Assembly (NCBI GenBank): GCA_030998225.1 | Contig: JAPYXD010000459.1 | Coordinates: forward strand, 992,001-1,056,000 | Source: Diplolepis rosae | Taxonomy: Eukaryota; Arthropoda; Insecta; Hymenoptera; Diplolepididae | Length of the DNA stretch: 64,000 bases | Reading direction: 5' to 3' | Shown: piece after piece, positions 11,324-22,310 of the stretch | Layout: each line of letters starts with the position of its first letter | Numbering within the stretch: the first letter of the stretch is position 1 | Position numbers and translations under genes: made by a program | Notes under the pieces: model-generated | What the model was told of the DNA's origin: nothing | Seen by the model: only the letters and a program-made list of their open reading frames with translations | The model's database searches: none

Positions 11324-11726
11324 TAATATGCTGTAACATTTCTAATTTTGATTTAATCAAAAAATTTTATTGGGATAATTTGTAGAGATTTATGAGCATT
11401 ATCAAAAACCAGTATTGAAATTTTTTCAAAAAGTTATTTTTAAAAACACAAAAGTAGTGCTCAATCCCTCAATTTTGATTGGATGTGGCTGGTTAACGAA
11501 CTTGTCCTTACTTTTTCGGCTCCGATAAAGTGTACCAAAGCTCAATTCAATCTGATAATTCTATCGAGAGTTATGCCGCACACGACCTACAGACAGACAG
11601 ACAGACACTTTCGTAAAAACCATTTTTTCGGACTCAGGGGGTCTCAAAACGTAAAGATTTGATGAAAATTTCGAAAGTCATTTTTCACATAAAACCAATA
11701 CCTTCTCATCCATGATGAGAATGTAA
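11324..11726 (+). repeat. Dispersed repeat (ATTCTCATC family), copy inside mariner
   Basis: This block (TATGCTGTAACATTTCTAA ... ACAGACAGACAGACA ... CATGATGAGAATGT) matches 23223-23633 and the arms of the palindrome at 51500-52020 almost base for base over long stretches. It lies inside the second mariner, so this copy inserted after that mariner. Confidence 0.8.
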
Positions 11727-12050
11727 AAATGTGTTTGATTTGTATGAATAAATCGGCAATTACTTCTGGGACAACCCAATATGAACACCACCTAAGTTGT
11801 AGCCAGTCCTGAGAATTATGTAATGTTATATAGACTAGTATAGAATGCAAGGATTAATTCAACGAGAATCTACTCATTAAATATAATTAAAGAAAATATT
11901 TACAAGTATTATTTATTCGTCGAAAATTAAAAAGAAAATTTAATATTGGTGCGCGATCACACGTGATAGTCACATTTTCCATGAGTTCGAGCAGTCAACT
12001 CAATATACTATAATAACAAAGGAATACACTAGTTTCGCGAAAGTAATATA

Positions 12051-12891
12051 GGGAAAAGTCGGGGATAGCCCCGGCCATCGAGTAGCCCCAGCCACTCGTG
12101 AATTTGAATAAACTGTACTCTCTGCGCTGATAAATCAATATTTTTATTATTCATATAATTGTATCAAAACGTAATTTTTAAAATATGGACTCATATCTGG
12201 TCAGTTTAGAAGAAAATCAGGTTTAATTATTTCGCCTCTAGAAAACAAAAGCATTTTGGGAAATATGAATCAACTTTATAATCAAATATTTGCAAAGCTA
12301 TAAAAAATATTAGATTGGTTTTGATTGGGATAGGTATCCAAATTCACTCTCGAACTATGAGACATGTAATTTTTGTTTATTAATTCTACTATTGATTCTA
12401 TTCTGAAAAAAGTTTTATCTTAACAAGTGAAAGTCGGGTAGCCCTGGACAAATTTTAAATGAATTAATAATGAATTTATAAAGGAGAATTCAAGAAGAAA
12501 GAAAAGTGAAATGCTGGAAAATCAGAGGAAGAAGACGAAGAAGTAATTTTTTGTCTGCTTAAGATCACGAATCTATCTCATGTAAATATGTCATAAAATG
12601 ACATTTTCATATCTTATTACTTGTTGAATAAATGTTTACATATGTTTCAATTTATAAAATTTGGCAGTTTTCCCTTTAAGCATACATTATACGTTGATAA
12701 ATGATATAAAAATGTCCAAATATTGAGTATTCTAATCGCTTTTTTTCCCTCTACAACATGTTTATTTTTTATATATCTAATTGCAAGTTATTGGTAGAGG
12801 CTCTGCCATTATACCTAATTAATATTTCGCTCACTATCAACCGAGTTATTAATAAAAAAGCTTAAGTGGACGGTACTCTCCGACTCTCCCC
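12051..12891. mobile_element. Non-autonomous TA-flanked element, 841 bp
   Basis: Left end GGGAAAAGTCGGGGATAG and right end CTCTCCGACTCTCCC are an imperfect inverted pair flanked by TA (12049-12050, 12892-12893). Near the left end the words CCCCGGCCA and GTAGCCCCAGCCA repeat, and GAAAGTCGGGTAGCCCTGG occurs again at about 12430. Interior is AT-rich and without a convincing gene. Confidence 0.65.
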
Positions 12892-12894
12892 TAT

Positions 12895-13119
12895 TTGTAT
12901 GTCCAAATCAATCGTCCAGAAAAAGTAAATGAAAGTCATTTCCTCGTCAAAATACAAGAAATAAAAAGCATCAAATTTGATGACCATTTACAGGTTGATT
13001 GTGTAAGACAAATAACGAGGGAATGCGAACCAAACTTTTTTGTTGCGTACGATATTTTCATTGTAATAAATAAAATTAAGAATATTAAAAACTTGTGGTG
13101 TTTTTATTATTTTGTATAA
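12895..13119 (+). CDS. Hypothetical ORF remnant adjoining the MITE
   Basis: Reading from 12895 (codon TTG) gives about 74 residues with mixed charge (YVQINRPEKVNESHFLV, FDDHLQVDCVRQITRECEP), which looks more protein-like than background. It has no ATG of its own in this frame near the start and begins two bases after the element's TA. No family recognised. It could be a gene fragment whose upstream part was displaced by the element, or chance. Confidence 0.2.
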   Translation: MYVQINRPEKVNESHFLVKIQEIKSIKFDDHLQVDCVRQITRECEPNFFVAYDIFIVINKIKNIKNLWCFYYFV

Positions 13120-15638
13120 ATAATTAACAATAAAATTGTTTCATATGAAAAATATTGTTTTTTACAACGTTCCATATCTTTTTTCTAAATGATTACTGCT
13201 ATGAGTAATATAATGCAATTAATATTATTCAATGGAATAAAACTGATTACTTTATTACCAGAACCTGTATCATTCATTTACTTCAACAATAATTGTATCA
13301 TTGTTGTTATAAAAAGTTTGTAATATTAATTGATCGTATTACTTATGATCATCACTGAACTACTTTTACTGTAATTACCAAAAACATATTGCCGTATGAA
13401 ACTTTCTATTATATTCACTTTAATATCACTCTAGTTAACATAACGTAACTTAACTAAACGTAACTAAATTTTTTTTTAATTCCAGAAATCATATATTGTC
13501 ATCTTCTGACTCCACGGTTTGAGAAACTTAATCGTGACGTCTTATGGAAATTCATTGTAGTTATTTTCCTTGATAAAAGTATATCCGCACATGAAAAAGT
13601 GGGGCATTGGATCGATTTCAAATATTCTTTTCCGTCACCGCTTTTTCTTATCATGAAAGCAATTTTGATTGGAGAAAAGAACGTAACACTAAAAATAATT
13701 ATTTAAAATAAGTTTTCTGCAGAATCAAACAAAAATTGTGTCATTAAATGTTTTTGAAACAAAAAGATATCATATTTTTGGACAAGAAATAAAAAAATTT
13801 TTTTAACAAAGAAAATATTGATCAAACATATTTTGAAATTCAAGATTCTATATTAAAAAAAGGAAAATGTAATTATTATTATTAATTATTATTATTATTA
13901 TTAATTAAAAATTTCTTGATCAAAGCCTCATAGTATATTTTTAAAAGTATCCTTATCTAAAACGTGTTATCATTTGTTTTAAATTAATTAGTACAATTAA
14001 GTTATTAATTATTTTGAGCATAATTATATTTTGTAGTAGAAAACTGAAGTTTTGAAGTTTAAGCCTGTAAAAACTAATTTACTTTTTATTAGTAAAGGTT
14101 TCTTTCATGTAAGGTTTGGACTGAGTTGGACATAACTTTGCTCACATGTTACTTTTTCTAAAAGGAAAGCGAAATCGGTCACTTTGAAAGTGGCTAGTGT
14201 CATTCCACTTTTTCCTTATTTTTCCCTCGTAACCTAGAAGAAAGTAGACTTTTCCTAAATTGTAAAGAGCGTGACGTAGACCTTGATTGGTCGCATTGTC
14301 TTTTCTAACTCCTGGCGCCATATCTTCTTAAAGCGGTTCATTTTTTGCAGAAAGAGAAGAACCGCACCTAAGAAACGGAACAACAAAGGTCCAATGATTT
14401 AAAAGGTCTAACCCTAAACTGGCCCAAAATCCCATCCAATGGCTCTTCCTCACATTTTTGTTTCTCCGTTTCTTTTTTTTTAAATGTCTTTACCTTTTAT
14501 ATTAGACTTGTCGTAGAGTACGAAGGTTTTGCACCTTGCGCGATTCTTTTCATCTTCGTTTCATCCCTGAGCTACTTCGTTTAGAAGAAGCGTTAGTGGA
14601 GAAAAAAAGGTCGGGGTCGTAAAAATCGTCACAAAGTCGGAGGTCTGTTCACAATGGAAACTTAATGTCGAGACAGTCTATTAGGTTTCCTTACATTTAT
14701 TGAGAAATGTAAACCGGTCCGTCGGATAGAAGCTGGAACTAAAGACCATTACATTAGGTTGTTTTAAATTACAAATTGTCATTCGTGATTGAGAAACTAG
14801 TTAATTACAATTATAAATGAGCGAAAAACGTAAATTATTTCTTGAAGATTTAATAATAAGTTGATTAGTCATTTGAATTACAATTTTATGACTCTACCAC
14901 ATAATAATTGATGAAGTGTTAATTTATTTTTAGAATTTAACTTTTGACTGAGCTAAATTTATTAGAAATGCGAATTAGAACTGGTTTTGTGAGGTTGTTT
15001 GTGGAAGAGAAAAATGTGGTACCGGGAAACATCAGCATAACTCTTGTCCAAATAGAAAGAATAGAATACTCTCTGAATCTAAAATAGAAAATCTGATCCA
15101 AATTTCAAACCCAATTGAAATAGTGCGAGATCGCTTATTAATTCATAGTTAAATTCAATTTATTCAATTGGTAGAAATTTATTTTGTTACCATTTTAATC
15201 TTAAATGAATAAGTAGAATTATAGATTATCAATTGGTATAGAAAACTACTATTTATCAGCATAAGTACTCACCAAATCAAATGGTAATCGATTTCACATA
15301 AGTTCAATTAGTTATTTCCTACTACTTAGAGAGTATTGCACAAGCTCCTTTTTTGAAATTCTTTTCTTAGCCCATTGAAAAGATATTTTGGATTGAAAAA
15401 TGGTTTTGTTGAAGTAATTGCGCAGTTTTTTTCCCTATTCAAATAGTTTTGTTGGATCGACAAAACTTTTGTAGAACACCAAAACAATATATTGTACTTA
15501 ACGAAATCATTTTGTTAGACGAGTAAAATATATTTCGTTGTCTCAACGAAACTATTTTGTGTGAAGAATACAAATTTTCCAAACGCCAGTTATAACTGCT
15601 CATCAAAATGGTTTTGTGACTCAATTTTTTTGTAATTA
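13120..15638. other. Intergenic with AT-rich simple sequence
   Basis: No supported gene. A degenerate (ATT)n tract lies at about 13870-13910. A less AT-rich block at 14100-14700 has no convincing reading frame. From 15390 to 15600 the words AACAAAACT and AAATCATTTTGTTAG recur in both orientations, resembling the small internally repetitive MITEs elsewhere, but ends could not be fixed. Confidence 0.35.
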
Positions 15639-16559
15639 GGGGAGAAGCGGCGAAATTGGCGCACCTAATAGAAAGTGCGAGTTTTAAAAAAAAACTTATT
15701 TGACTAAAAATTATGCAAAAATATTTATTTAATAGCTGGATATCTATCCTATACTTTTCAATGGATAAAGATTGCATTGGAAACTATTAAAGCAGGTGTT
15801 TATTCAGATTTCGGGTAATGTCGGGTAAATTGACGCACCAATATTATAATCTTCTCTTGCCATGTATTAGTTATATTTTCATATATTTAGAATTACATTT
15901 CAGTAGCAAAGGTTGCTGAAAAGAGGTAGTTATAATTTGAAACTAAATTTGAGATAGTATATCAAGATGTGTGAAGTTCTTTTATACCTTTATTCACATA
16001 AACCAGCCAGAGTTAAAATATATTTTATATTTGTACAATAAAATACTGGGAATTGTGGATACTTAAGTGAATATTCAAATTGAAATCATCTTTATAGAGA
16101 ATTATTTTAATTTTTAATCAGAAGTATACAATTATAAACGTTAGAAGACTTATAAATAATAGAAACAATGAATAAAAATCAAAAATACAAATTTTTTACT
16201 TACATTGCTTTCACATCTTAAAATTGAGAAAACTTTCAAAACACTGTCAGACTGCAAATTAATTATTAAAAATCACTTTCGAAATGCCTTAATACCTCAA
16301 AATTAAAAAAAAATTTTAACCACTGACTTTTCAAATGAACATAACCTTACAAAGTCGTTAAATCAGTTTTGCGAACCATATTACCTCCTATGTCACAAAA
16401 AAGCGTAAGAAAAAGATTAGCAGAAAAGTCCAGCAACATTCAAATGTATATATCTATATATTAATAATTGTGTACTTACCCAAGTGCGAAATCATAAACG
16501 GCCCAACTTTGGCCCAGTAGTGGCAAATACGTTGCCGGGACTTGGCCGCCAGTGCTGCG

Positions 16560-16947
16560 CCATTACCGAAATGATATCTAAGGGCTGCACTTGGCCGCCT
16601 TCACTTGCCCGTCACTGACTGCCAGTATTGGCTCAAAATCGGCATATGTTAATGGTCCATTACCGAAATGATATCTAAGGGCTGCACTTGGCCACCTTCA
16701 CTTGCTCGTCACTGACTGCCAGTATTGGCTCAAAATCGGCATATGTTAATGGTCCATTACCGAAATGATATCTAAGGGCTGCACTTGGCCACCTTCACTT
16801 GCTCGTCACTGACTGCCAGTATTGGCTCAAAATCGGCATATGTTAATGGCCCATTACCGAAATGATATCTAAGGGCTGCACTTGGCCGCCTTCACTTGCC
16901 CTTCGTTGGCTGCCAGTATTGGTCCGAAATCGGCATATGTTAATGGC
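16560..16947. repeat. Tandem array, four units of exactly 97 bp
   Basis: Units begin CCATTACCGAAATGATATCT at 16560, 16657, 16754 and 16851, with a partial fifth start at 16948. Units 2 and 3 are nearly identical. Unit 4 diverges toward its end (CCCTTCGTTGGC, GGTCCGAAATC). Confidence 0.95.
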
Positions 16948-17193
16948 CCATTAACTTTAATTAAAATATTTTGAGATGTCATTTACGAGAAATGAATCTT
17001 AGGTTAGATTTATATTTTTCAAATTATTAAGAAAGTCTCTATAATCAACGCTTTGTTTACCATCACACTAGCATGAATTATAAAATATTGTTAATAAAAA
17101 TTAAAGAAGGACAAAACCTATAAACCAGAGTTGATAAATGGCAGACTTAGGTTATTTTTATGATTACTGTAAAAGAAAAGGAAAATTTTTTAC

Positions 17194-17358
17194 TCACTCA
17201 TGGGAGACAGCATCATCGCTAAAAGTATCGTCAGATGTGGATCTAGTGGATGAAATATTAAATATTTTCTCTAGTAGCTCTTCACTTTTGTCACTCCGAT
17301 CAATTCTTTTTCTTTTATTTAGCTCTCGAGATTTGCATGATTGATAATATTTAGACAT
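17194..17358 (-). CDS. Possible first exon of an element-encoded protein (54 residues)
   Basis: On the minus strand an ATG at 17358 opens a frame starting MSKYYQSCKSRELNKRKRID, then a short acidic and Ser/Thr-rich stretch (SEELLEKIF, STSDDTFSDD). It ends at a stop overlapping GTGAGT (17197-17192), a good splice donor. A basic Arg/Lys start followed by Ser/Asp-rich sequence is common at the N-terminus of large transposon proteins in insects. The 80-bp array would lie upstream as promoter DNA. No later exon is found in the 700 bp left before the element's end, so the gene is truncated. Confidence 0.4.
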   Translation of the reverse strand: MSKYYQSCKSRELNKRKRIDRSDKSEELLEKIFNISSTRSTSDDTFSDDAVSHE

Positions 17359-17520
17359 ATTTGTCTTTTAAAAAATGCTTTTTAGGTAAATTAAACTTTG
17401 CTTGTGTCCTCGAATTTGAAGACTAGATTTAGTTAACTGTTCTTTACCGAACTTTGATACAAAAATTATTAACTCTGGCTCTTCTACGTAAAAGATTGTT
17501 GAAGTAATTTCAACCCTGTA

Positions 17521-18105
17521 AAGTGCCATTACTGGGCCAGACTCTGAGTTTTTGACTTCAAGTATAGGTTGTCGGAGTAATGGCGACTTTTAGACTCTTG
17601 ATGGGTCGTTCCTGGGCCAAACTCTGACTTTTTGACTTCCAGCATGGTTTGCCGATGTAATGCCGACTTTCGGACCTGTGATGGGCCTTTAGTGGGTCGG
17701 ACACTGGCTTTTTGACTTACAACACGGTTTGCCGGAGTAATGCCGACTTTGCACCCAGTAAAGTGCCATTGCTAGGCCAGACACTGGCTTTTTGACTTAC
17801 AACACGGTGTGCCGGAGTAATGCCGACTTTCAGTCCAGTCAAGTGCCATTACTGGGCCAGACTCTGAGTTTTTAACTTCCAGCATGGTTTGCCGGAGTAA
17901 TGACGACTTTCGGACCTGTGATGGGCCGTTAGTGGGCCGAACTCTGTCTTTTTGACATACAACACGGTTTGCCGGAGTAATGCCGACTTTGTAACCAGTA
18001 AAGTGCTATTGCTGGACCGGACACTGGCTTTTTGACATACAACACGGTTTGCCGGATTAATGCCGACTTTCAGCCCAGTAAAGTGCCATTGCTGGGCCAA
18101 GCTTC
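17521..18105. repeat. Tandem array, 80-bp period, two alternating unit types
   Basis: Unit starts fall exactly every 80 bp at 17521, 17601, 17681, 17761, 17841, 17921, 18001 and 18081. Type A begins AAGTGCCATT, type B ATGGGCCGTT; order is A B B A A B A A. All share TTTTTGACTT and GTTTGCCGGAGTAATGCCGA. The long minus-strand ORF across this array is an artefact of stop-free repetition. Confidence 0.95.
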
Positions 18106-18618
18106 GGCGCAAGCATGGGAAATTTTGATTTCCAATGTACCGTACCAGTACTGGGACAACACTGGGCTGATTTGAACGCTGATATTGGTCCAGTAACATT
18201 GGCCAACTTATGGCTGCCAAGATTGGTCCAGTACTGGGCCGTGTTTTCAGTTCCGGCAATTCGCACTTGGGTACTATCTTCTTTATATTTTCAATCATAA
18301 ACATCCGAGCACTTGACTTCAGTCACCGTCGTTAATTAATTGATTGATTGATTAATTGATTGATTAATCTGATTCACCTTAAATTCCTATTATTTAACGA
18401 TTTAAGTCAATCGCTTCGAACGTAACCATTAAATGCCAAAAAACGATTAATCGCAATAAAACTGTATTAAACAATTAGATGTTTATAATTTTTTTTATCA
18501 AATACATATCATACAAGAATGCACACGATAGAACTATTTTTATTTTTTTTATGTTATTATTTTCTGGAAAATAGGGTGCGCCAATTTAGACGACGCGCCA
18601 ATTTCGCCGCTTCTCCCC

Positions 18619-20754
18619 TACACTGAGAAAAAAATTTCTTTGATTCAAATAAACTTTTTTCTTAGATATACTATAATATTAGATTGATTAAAATAAACTT
18701 TGGTTAATTAAACGAAATTTTGAATGATTCAAAGAGATTTTTTGGTCAAATGTACAAAAATTATTTATAGTCTACACTGAGAAAACTGGAGTGTCAAACT
18801 TTGAGTGTCAAAATGTAGATAGTCAGTCTGAACTTCTAGATATTACAACACTCTTTCCGAAATTTTTTCTTTTTGGTCAGGGAGACACTCATTTGATATT
18901 CTGCTTAACAAAACTTTAGTTAACTGTACAGTAATGCTTTTATTTAATTTTTCCAATAAAAAATTTGTTGCATTAACCGAAGACATTTCGAAAAATCTAC
19001 CCTTCGTACACATTCTCATCGGTCGCAAGTTTAAGTGCGCCTACAGCGTGCAATTTGGTCGTAACTCTTTATGCTCGGTCTCTTTAAGTTACTGATAAAA
19101 AACAAATCCAATAGCTAAAAAAGATTGAATAGTGGTGTCGAAACTTAAAATTACAAATATTCCAGAGTTAAAATTTGTTAAGGTGCTAGAGACCTTAAGA
19201 AAAACAATCTCATCATGATATTCATACTTCTTGCTTGATATTCTGTGATTAAAAATTTGAAGGGTAACGTTTGATTAGTTTAACATTTTATTTTGTTTAA
19301 AGGTTTCGATTCAACTCGTCAAACTCCAAAAATCTATCCATCTACACGCAAAAAAGGATTTACTGAATTTTAGCATATATATTATACAACATTTTAGCAA
19401 ATTATCATATCCTTCAAAAATCTTTTTAAGCTTCCTTCTTATCTATAAACGCTTCAAATTGAATTTTATCAAATAGCTTGCTAAAAGTTAGAACGTACTT
19501 ACTGCTTTCTAGCATTTTTGTTTAGTGCGATTTAGCATTTTTGAATTGCTTAAAAACAGAACATAATTAGATATTTAGTAGCAATCACTTAAAACTTTTC
19601 ATAATTTTCTTTAGATATTTTTTGCAAAGTAAAATTTAGCAAGACATAGTATATAGTAGTATAGTACTTACTGGTATTACACTGATTCAAAAATGTAATA
19701 GAAATGATTTGTAAAGCTTTCTGAATACTATTAAAAAAATATATAAAAAATTTTGATTTTTCCAATAATCTGTTTTTAAAACTCTAAAAAACTCAAAAAA
19801 TGGCTTTAAGTTCGAAATTGTGGGTAAGTATCGCCGAATAACGAAATTCTCCTTTCCTTTCGAGTTCTGATGTGGTATACAAAATTACATTACAAACAGA
19901 TTATTTAATGAAATTTTCAAAAGTGAAATTATATTTTTAAAATGCTTAATATTATTAATTTATCAATATTAATTTCTCAGTGCTTGTTTCTGAATTGTTG
20001 AAAAAACTATAAAGAATTCATGAAAATGGTGCTTATAGGTACATTTTCTCTTTCTAGTTATCCGCATGATGCAATCTATAGGAATTGAAATTGGGTTATA
20101 CAGTGGAAGTAGTAATAGTCGAAACCTCTTCATGAAGATATATTCAAATGCTAATTATATCAACGAGTGCCACAGGTTTTATATCTGAAAGTGTAATCAA
20201 TTAATTGGCGAACGCGACAAGTCGGTAATTTTGTTTCATTACCTACATCAGGTATGCATGCACGACGTCATGATTATTGCTGTTCGTGAATATATTCGTG
20301 CCGTTGAAAAAAGCCCAATTAATTAATCGCAATGTGTCTTTTAGAAGAATTCTTGTCAGTTCATTCTTCTACTTTTTATATATGTACGCTTGTTCAAAAT
20401 CTTAAAATATTCTTTTAAATATTGTAATTTCTTGTACAAAGTTGAAGACAGTTTTTTATATCTAGAATTCATTTGATGAAGTTTTATTAACTTGATGTCT
20501 GTTTGAAGTGTAGTTTTAAAACGCCCTTTTATATAGCACATGAAACGTTAATAGCGTGCGTGTTGACAGAAAAAAGTAAAAAGTTCTTAGAAAATCAGAA
20601 TCTATGAAAAATTTATTTCGACTTCCTTTTTCACAAATGCTTTCCATTTCTACAAGGCAAGAAATTTTCTTGTGAATTAGAACATTCATTTTACTCTAGG
20701 ATGCATATTCGCAGACACCCATATGATCTACAACCTGAAAAACTATTTCTTCAA
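18619..20754. other. Intergenic with fragments of small repeats
   Basis: No supported gene. ACACTGAGAAAA words at about 18620 and 18775 mark diverged MITE pieces. A hairpin with ATCTCATC next to it (19178-19218) belongs to the dispersed hairpin family. From about 19340 to 19690 the word TTAGCA recurs. Confidence 0.4.
19178..19198 (+). repeat. Hairpin of the ATTCTCATC repeat family
   Basis: TTAAGGT-GCTAGAG-ACCTTAA forms a 7-bp stem, followed at 19207 by ATCTCATCATGA. Other copies at 22512, 31618, 50819 and 52697 have different but paired stem sequences. Confidence 0.6.
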
Positions 20755-20987
20755 TTTTAAAGAATTTTAAATCTTTCTGTGGAAAAAGAGCCGCACGCGA
20801 CTGTGCCGGGATTCGAGCCCGGGTCTTTCGGTTGCCGGCCGACTGCTCTGTGGAGCAGGAGATGTCGGAGGCCTGTGTAGCTCAGTTGGTTAGAGCAGTC
20901 GACCGGTAATCGAAAGACCCGGGCTAGAATCACGGCATAGTCGAGTGCATCTCTTTTTCCACAGAAGGATTCCAAATTCTTTAAAAT
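20755..20987. repeat. Fold-back repeat built from tRNA-derived sequence
   Basis: The whole unit is an inverted repeat. Outer arms share CTTTCTGTGGAAAAAGAG (20773-20790) and its inverse (20951-20967). The left arm on the minus strand contains the 3' half of a tRNA-like sequence with GGCTCGAATCC (box B-like). The right arm on the plus strand holds a full-length tRNA-like sequence. Head-to-head tRNA-derived halves inside a terminal inverted repeat suggest two oppositely oriented SINE-type copies or one element that folded back during copying. Confidence 0.7.
20871..20940 (+). pseudogene. tRNA-like sequence, SINE- or tRNA-derived
   Basis: GCCTGTGTAGCTCAGTTGGT gives an acceptor-like start and D-arm with a good box A (TAGCTCAGTTGG). 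The anticodon loop could be CCGGTAA (anticodon GGT, Thr). The T-arm reads GGCTAGAATCA instead of GGTTCGAATCC, and the anticodon stem pairs poorly, so a functional tRNA is unlikely. Box A could still recruit RNA polymerase III weakly. Confidence 0.6.
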
Positions 20988-21178
20988 TAATTATTTCCAA
21001 GATTTAAGAGTTTGAAATTATCTGCGAGGACACCTATCGGGAAAGTATCCTATCTGATATCGAGACTTGTGGCCTGATAAAGTAGACAGTGACATTTCAA
21101 CTCTTCCTCCCTAATTTAAAAAAATTATTTCTTCCATCTTGTTCACAAGGAAGAAACTTTTGTCCAAATAGTCCCAGC

Positions 21179-21186
21179 CACACGGG
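21179..21186. repeat. 8-bp target duplication, left
   Basis: CACACGGG, repeated exactly at 21490-21497 across the adjoining hAT MITE. Confidence 0.9.
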
Positions 21187-21489
21187 CAGGGACGAATCCA
21201 GGGGGGTGGTCCTGGGGGTCCGGACCCCCCCCCTGAAATATCAGACTCCCTCAAATCTCAATACCCGTACAGCACACGGTCCTTCAACCGTAAGAGACGG
21301 TCTCCGGATTTGTGGAAATGAAACTCAAATAACGCAAATAAACACATAATTTAATAAGCAATCACTAGCGAAAAAATTTGAGTTTGTCTAACACAATTCT
21401 AACGTCACGTTTTGTGAAAGCCAAAATATCTTTTATTTTAAAATTTTTCGATCGGACCCCCCCCCCATTTTTTTCTAGATCCGTCCCTG
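21187..21489. mobile_element. hAT-type MITE, 303 bp
   Basis: Ends CAGGGACGAATCCAGGGGG and the inverse CTAGATCCGTCCCTG, with an exact 8-bp target duplication CACACGGG. CAGGG-type ends plus 8-bp duplications are diagnostic of the hAT superfamily. C/G homopolymers lie just inside both ends. ORFs across it are not genuine. Confidence 0.9.
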
Positions 21490-22310
21490 CACACGGGAGT
21501 ATTTTGGGACAAATTTTGAATCTATATAACACTGACAACATTTTTTGTCCCTAATGAAACTTACTGGAAACTTTTAGAAATATGTTTATATCATCCGTAA
21601 ATGATTTCAAAAACTCCGCATTCAAAAAATAATTTTCAGCGAAGTGCGAAACGAAAAAATTGGATCATTAGATTTGAGATTTTTATCTTACTGTCAGCCC
21701 TAGTCGACAGTACCAGAAGCTTGGTAAATATGCTCTCTGGATTTTAAGTCAGTAATAATTCGTTTACCGACCAAATTATTGAAAAACGCCACCAATTTTC
21801 AGTAACATTTAACTAATTGATGAGAACAAAAATTAATTCATAGCAAAATTATACTTATTTAGAGTCAAGTTTCAACTAATTCAATGTGAAGATTTATTAC
21901 TAATTGAGAGCGAGCGCATTTATGCTAATTATTTAATAAATTATACTCTGAATTAGTTAATATTGAATAATTTTAGATTTCGAGTATGACACCTGTATTT
22001 TCTGTGAACTTATCCAAGCTTAAATTAAATAAGGTCAAAATTCTAAATTTCTAAGAGATAAACAAGATTAATTTATCATTAAATTACAATGAGCTCTTCT
22101 CTTGTTCCTAATTTGGTATGAAAAATCGTTTTTTTTAAATTGGTAAGTAAAATTCTGACTTAATTATTCTAACCTTTAAGCATAAAGGGAGTTGACAGGA
22201 AACAGTTATACAGAAGAATCGTTGTCTTGTTTTTACTTGAAAAAATATTTAAGAAAAAGGAGGGAAAATTGTGTTTAAACGACATCGTGACCTTGAAACG
22301 TCATTCGGGA
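21490..22310. other. Intergenic, nothing recognised
   Basis: Right copy of the CACACGGG duplication (21490-21497), then AT-rich sequence with no supported gene or bounded repeat. Confidence 0.4.

Larger units (their letters stand above)
10574..11779 (+). mobile_element. Second mariner element, internally deleted and invaded
   Basis: About 30-bp inverted ends agree at 29 of 30 positions (TTGGGTTGTCCCAGAAATAA at the left; inverse at 11750-11779), with TA on both sides. Inside are transposase remnants and, from about 11324 to 11726, an unrelated dispersed repeat inserted after the gene. Confidence 0.85.
16479..18271 (-). mobile_element. Inner TIR element (CCCAAGTGCGAA ends) with two tandem arrays
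   Basis: The 12-bp ends CCCAAGTGCGAA and TTCGCACTTGGG are perfect inverted repeats, flanked by TA (16477-16478, 18272-18273). Subterminal sequence is rich in TTGGCC, GGGCCA and CCAGTA words on both sides. One side holds four 97-bp units, the other at least seven 80-bp units, and between them lies a short minus-strand first-exon-like ORF. Most of the element's own coding capacity must be missing. Superfamily not identified. Confidence 0.7.
15639..18618. mobile_element. 2,980-bp TIR element flanked by TA, containing a second element
   Basis: Left end GGGGAGAAGCGGCGAAATTG, followed by GCGCACC, is inverted at the right end (18577-18618), where the match is interrupted by a short duplicated TAGACGACGCGCCAA. 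TA lies at 15637-15638 and 18619-18620. No transposase is recognisable in its own sequence (15639-16478 and 18272-18618). A separate TIR element occupies 16479-18271. Confidence 0.75.

Noticed and set aside
16560..18105. CRISPR-like arrays
   Set aside because: Units are contiguous tandem repeats without spacers, and the DNA is eukaryotic.
17849..18304. 151-codon minus-strand ORF
   Set aside because: It is read across the 80-bp array and element end; stop-free only because of repetition.
20871..20940. Functional tRNA-Thr
   Set aside because: T-arm (GGCTAGAATCA) and anticodon stem are disrupted, and the sequence sits in a repeat.
21089..21349. 86-codon ORF
   Set aside because: Runs through the hAT MITE end and flanking AT-rich DNA; no domain.
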